From: Xenorhabdus thuongxuanensis
GTDB taxonomy: Bacteria > Pseudomonadota > Gammaproteobacteria > Enterobacterales > Enterobacteriaceae
DNA length: 51,995 bases
Direction of reading: 5' to 3'
Assembly (NCBI RefSeq): GCF_001908095.1
Contig: NZ_MKGR01000015.1
Location: 1 to 51,995 of the forward strand
The notes under the pieces were generated by a model. That model saw only the letters and a program-made list of their open reading frames with translations, was not told where the DNA came from and searched no databases. Positions 49,503 through 51,995 of the stretch are shown here, in pieces. The position numbers and the translations under genes were made by a program. Each line of letters starts with the position of its first letter. Within the stretch, counting starts at the first letter, position 1.

Positions 49503-49913
49503 TTATTTATATGCGCCACTGAATGTCATGACCAGTTCCCGGCCATCAACAAAGTAAGCAATCCACTGTTCTGATTCATGACTAAAAAAAGCCAAACTAT
49601 TGCCATCATCATCGGTCAATGTGATGCCATCTGGAGATGGATACCATCCTTCAACAGGCTGCCCAATCAACTCAGTCACACATGCATTACCTTGCAAAGC
49701 CCAAAGCGATCCCTCAGATAAACGGACATCAGTCAATTCAATACTGCACAACTTATTTCCATCGGAGAGTTGCCATAATCCTTTCAACTCACCCGCGGTT
49801 GGAAGCCTCAAACTACTCGCCATACATCCTCCTGCCAAAAAGAGAGAGAAAATTATCGATAAGAGCAATTTCGATCTATAAAACCGACAGCCACAAAGCA
49901 AGAAGTTCACCAT
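49503..49913 (-). CDS. inh: Alkaline protease inhibitor Inh
   Basis: Periplasmic serralysin inhibitor of the MprI/Inh (I38) family, thought to protect the producing cell from PrtA before export. The protein is 136 aa from ATG at 49913, with AAGGTGG just upstream. After a long hydrophobic signal peptide the mature N-terminus SSLRLPTAGEL inserts into the protease active-site cleft. Two cysteines (KLCSIE and NACVTE) form the family disulfide, and the C-terminus is a small beta-barrel. The signal region includes LAGGC, a poor lipobox, so lipidation cannot be excluded. It lies between prtA and prtB. Confidence 0.9.
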   Translation of the reverse strand: MVNFLLCGCRFYRSKLLLSIIFSLFLAGGCMASSLRLPTAGELKGLWQLSDGNKLCSIELTDVRLSEGSLWALQGNACVTELIGQPVEGWYPSPDGITLTDDDGNSLAFFSHESEQWIAYFVDGRELVMTFSGAYK

Positions 49914-49941
49914 TTCCACCTTTCCATCATGTCCATAATAC

Positions 49942-49967
49942 TGCCGTACCCTGCGGGAAATACGGCA
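49942..49967 (-). terminator. Hairpin between prtA and inh
   Basis: TGCCGTA at 49942-49948 pairs with TACGGCA at 49961-49967, and an inner CCC-TGC-GGG extends the stem past an AAA bulge. The downstream T-run is weak on the minus strand. It may act as an attenuator, leaving abundant prtA message and less of the inhibitor and exporter. Confidence 0.6.
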
Positions 49968-49993
49968 ATATTCGATTAACGTGATGACATCAA

Positions 49994-51427
49994 TTAGACG
50001 ATGAAATCTGCTTCAGTTAACGGTTGACCGACAACTTTCACCAGAAAATCGTTGCCTGCCAAATCGCCACCAAGGCTGATTTCCAGATCGGTTACCTCAT
50101 TCACTTCATCATAAGTGAACAACACTTCGCCCGCCTTACCTGAGAAGGAATCCACAAATTTAATATCGCCAGTACCACCGAAATTGAATTCAGACAGATC
50201 GATCTTATCTTCACCAGAGGCGAAATCGTGGATCCAGTCTGGATTATCTTTCAGCGATTCTTTTCCATCCAGATAAACAAAGGTATCGTTACCTTCTCCA
50301 CCCCACAGATGATCACCGCCCAGACCACCATAAATGATGTCATCGCCTGCGCCACCTTTCAGGATGTTATCTGCACTGTTACCGACCAGAATATCATCGC
50401 CGCTGCCGCCAATCGCGTTTTCAATAACAACACCACGGGCAATAGAAACGTTGCCTTTCAAACCACCAACGTCAGAGAAAGCGCCTTCATTCAGGTTGAT
50501 ACGCTGATTTTGGGTAAAGCCGGAGAAATCAAAAGTATCTTCACCATCCGCATCCCAGACACTGAACACCAGTTTACTGTTCGCATTAGTGGCCGTCATA
50601 AAGTCGCGGTCGGTATTGGAATTGAAACCATATATGGTATCACCCGTACGGGTTTCCATATTTGCGCCATACAATTTCTGAATGGCAGAGATATCATTCA
50701 ACAGAGGCGCCGATGAATATTCATATTTAAAATCTTGGCCTGTATATTTTTCAGTGAAATAACTCATGACCGTATAGGCACGAGTATCTTCGAAATATTC
50801 TGCTTTAGTGATATAACCTGGACGCACTTTATCTGAAGCATCATAATCGGCGGGATGCTCAAGTCCTAATGTATGACCAATTTCATGAGTGAAAGTCTGA
50901 CGAGCATAACCATTCACATCAATATCATTGTCTACAAAAGTATGGCTTGTAGCGTCATACCATGTAAAAGCGATTCTTTGTCCTTGTGGCAAAGTTGCAA
51001 ATGCATAATCATCGTTGTCACTATGATCAAAGAAACCAAAAGTGATATTCGCTTTTTTAGCACTACTTACTTCGGTAAATTTAATATTGGCAACATCAGA
51101 CCAGGATTGTAAAGAAAGTTTCGCTGCTTCTTTTTGTTCTTCATTAAAAGCACTGAAACCAGAAATTTCAAACAACGGCATTATAGCCGGTGTCGATTCC
51201 ATGAAATGGTACGATAATTCCAAAGTGCCAGAAGAATCAACATACTTATTGGACCACTTATAGTGGCCGCGCAAAAGCTTATCAGGCGCATTGTCTCCTA
51301 ATGGATCATGAGCAACCCGAATAGAGGTGTCGTAATTTGGAACATAGGCTTTAAGAAATGAATTAACTTCCTGAACGGAATTGGAATCAGATAACCCCGT
51401 ATAAGTATACTTTTTCTTTGAGGCCAT
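49994..51427 (-). CDS. prtA: Serralysin-type alkaline metalloprotease PrtA
   Basis: Secreted zinc protease of the M10B (serralysin) family, 477 aa from ATG at 51427 (AGGAG upstream). The zinc site HEIGHTLGLEH is at about residues 181-191 and the Met-turn Tyr-Thr-Val-Met-Ser-Tyr follows. Glycine-rich RTX nonapeptides (GGSGDDILVG through GGEGNDTFVY, about residues 345-390) bind calcium outside the cell. The extreme C-terminus ends in Asp-Phe-Ile-Val, the type I secretion signal of this family. There is no N-terminal signal peptide, as expected. Export uses PrtBCD, encoded downstream, and self-protection uses Inh. In insect pathogens it degrades host proteins during infection. Confidence 0.97.
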   Translation of the reverse strand: MASKKKYTYTGLSDSNSVQEVNSFLKAYVPNYDTSIRVAHDPLGDNAPDKLLRGHYKWSNKYVDSSGTLELSYHFMESTPAIMPLFEISGFSAFNEEQKEAAKLSLQSWSDVANIKFTEVSSAKKANITFGFFDHSDNDDYAFATLPQGQRIAFTWYDATSHTFVDNDIDVNGYARQTFTHEIGHTLGLEHPADYDASDKVRPGYITKAEYFEDTRAYTVMSYFTEKYTGQDFKYEYSSAPLLNDISAIQKLYGANMETRTGDTIYGFNSNTDRDFMTATNANSKLVFSVWDADGEDTFDFSGFTQNQRINLNEGAFSDVGGLKGNVSIARGVVIENAIGGSGDDILVGNSADNILKGGAGDDIIYGGLGGDHLWGGEGNDTFVYLDGKESLKDNPDWIHDFASGEDKIDLSEFNFGGTGDIKFVDSFSGKAGEVLFTYDEVNEVTDLEISLGGDLAGNDFLVKVVGQPLTEADFIV

Positions 51428-51890
51428 ATAAATCTCCTGTAAAAACAAGACAAATACCCTAAAAACCCGAAATTTTGATAATAACGGAGGTAAGAGTTTT
51501 AAATTCTTTCCAAGGCCCTCTTAGAAATAAAACTCCAGAATAAAATAGCGTTAGTTATTGTCTGTGTAAAAACAATTAATATATTTTTTTAGAATACATA
51601 TTGAACAAATTTAATTTATGTAATTAATTATTAATTAATATAATGAAATTTTTTGATAATAAAAAAACAACATTATTTATTACTAAATAATGTTGTTTTT
51701 ATCTGCTGGAAATTGATCTTAAGAAAGAATTATCTCTTTAGCTGTCTTTTTGCCTACTTCTTTAAGGTTAGCTTATTTTTTATTCAACTTGAAATTAATT
51801 CCACATCTCTGGATTTCACATTGTGTATATGGGATAAGGGTAATTGAAATAGTTGAATTAAGTGGTATGACAACGGATAAATAGGAAGAC
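51428..51890. other. AT-rich region upstream of prtA with no gene
   Basis: No credible coding frame is present on either strand. It must contain the prtA promoter and leader (minus strand), but no promoter stands out clearly. The strong AT-richness, especially at 51571-51660, suits H-NS-type silencing. A perfect hairpin at 51663-51700 is the only strong structural element. Confidence 0.6.
51663..51700. terminator. Perfect 17-bp bidirectional terminator-like hairpin
   Basis: AAAAACAACATTATTTA at 51663-51679 pairs perfectly with TAAATAATGTTGTTTTT at 51684-51700 around a TTAC loop. A-runs on the left and T-runs on the right allow termination in both directions. No gene ends next to it inside the window. 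On the minus strand it would block transcripts entering from the right, insulating prtA. Confidence 0.7.
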
Positions 51891-51995
51891 AGGTAGAATC
51901 AGAACCACCCGCATAGCGGGTGGTTTGCTCTAGCCCTATAAGGGCATGTTACCGACTGCGCCTAAATGACGCGGCTTTCTCTTCGTTCAAGCTAA
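51890..51995 (-). mobile_element. Probable right end of an IS200/IS605-family element
   Basis: A perfect 10-bp hairpin, AACCACCCGC at 51903-51912 with GCGGGTGGTT at 51916-51925 (loop ATA), is followed by a 5-bp hairpin GCCCT/AGGGC at 51933-51945 and further GCGCC-rich pairing near 51958-51975. From memory, this series of small hairpins resembles the non-coding right end of IS200-like (TnpA-only) elements in Photorhabdus and Yersinia. The transposase would lie beyond 51995 on the minus strand. No part of it can be identified here, and the exact element boundary is not resolved. Confidence 0.5.

Noticed and set aside
50273-50420. Short glycine-aspartate repeats that look like tandem DNA repeats
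   Set aside because: They are the RTX calcium-binding nonapeptides of PrtA at protein level, not a separate repeat element.

Overview
The window is chromosomal DNA of an enteric gamma-proteobacterium of the Morganellaceae, most likely Photorhabdus (Xenorhabdus is the alternative). Housekeeping proteins are very close to their E. coli counterparts, base composition is moderately AT-rich, and the right end carries a serralysin operon ordered prtA-inh-prtB-prtC-prtD, the arrangement known from insect-pathogenic Photorhabdus. The genus call rests on recalled gene content, not on a database search.

Positions 1-10.4 kb: the upstream edge of a ribosomal RNA operon (promoters on the minus strand, rRNA outside the window), gmhB, the MetJ-controlled metNIQ methionine importer, rcsF-trmO, proS, nlpE, rof, tilS and an EamA-family exporter. 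Positions 10.6-30.5 kb: one long minus-strand cell-envelope and translation cluster (read 5' to 3': rpsB, tsf, pyrH, frr, dxr, uppS, cdsA, rseP, bamA, skp, lpxD, fabZ, lpxA, lpxB, rnhB, dnaE, accA) in the same order as E. coli. It links lipid A synthesis, phospholipid and undecaprenyl precursors, outer-membrane protein assembly, replication and fatty-acid synthesis. Positions 30.7-36.5 kb: map, glnD, dapD and a DUF3461 gene on the plus strand, interrupted by a decayed TumE-type toxin gene with its intact putative DNA-binding partner.

Positions 36.6-44.8 kb: a block that lies near 63 min in E. coli (yqcA, truC, yqcC, csrB, syd, queF, ppnN, xni), joined here directly to the 4-min block. The yqcC-syd gap holds a CsrB-type regulatory RNA with GGA-in-loop hairpins and an upstream UvrY/GacA-type operator. 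A cholesterol-oxidase-like FAD enzyme is inserted between syd and queF and is flanked by a 17-bp direct repeat. Positions 44.9-51.4 kb: the alkaline protease PrtA, its inhibitor and its dedicated type I secretion system. Positions 51.4-52.0 kb: AT-rich DNA with a perfect terminator-like hairpin, and what looks like the right end of an IS200/IS605-family element.

No wholly new multi-gene system is evident. The best leads are the CsrB RNA and its operator, the repeat-flanked oxidase island, the broken toxin gene, and the repeat-bearing rpsB promoter region.
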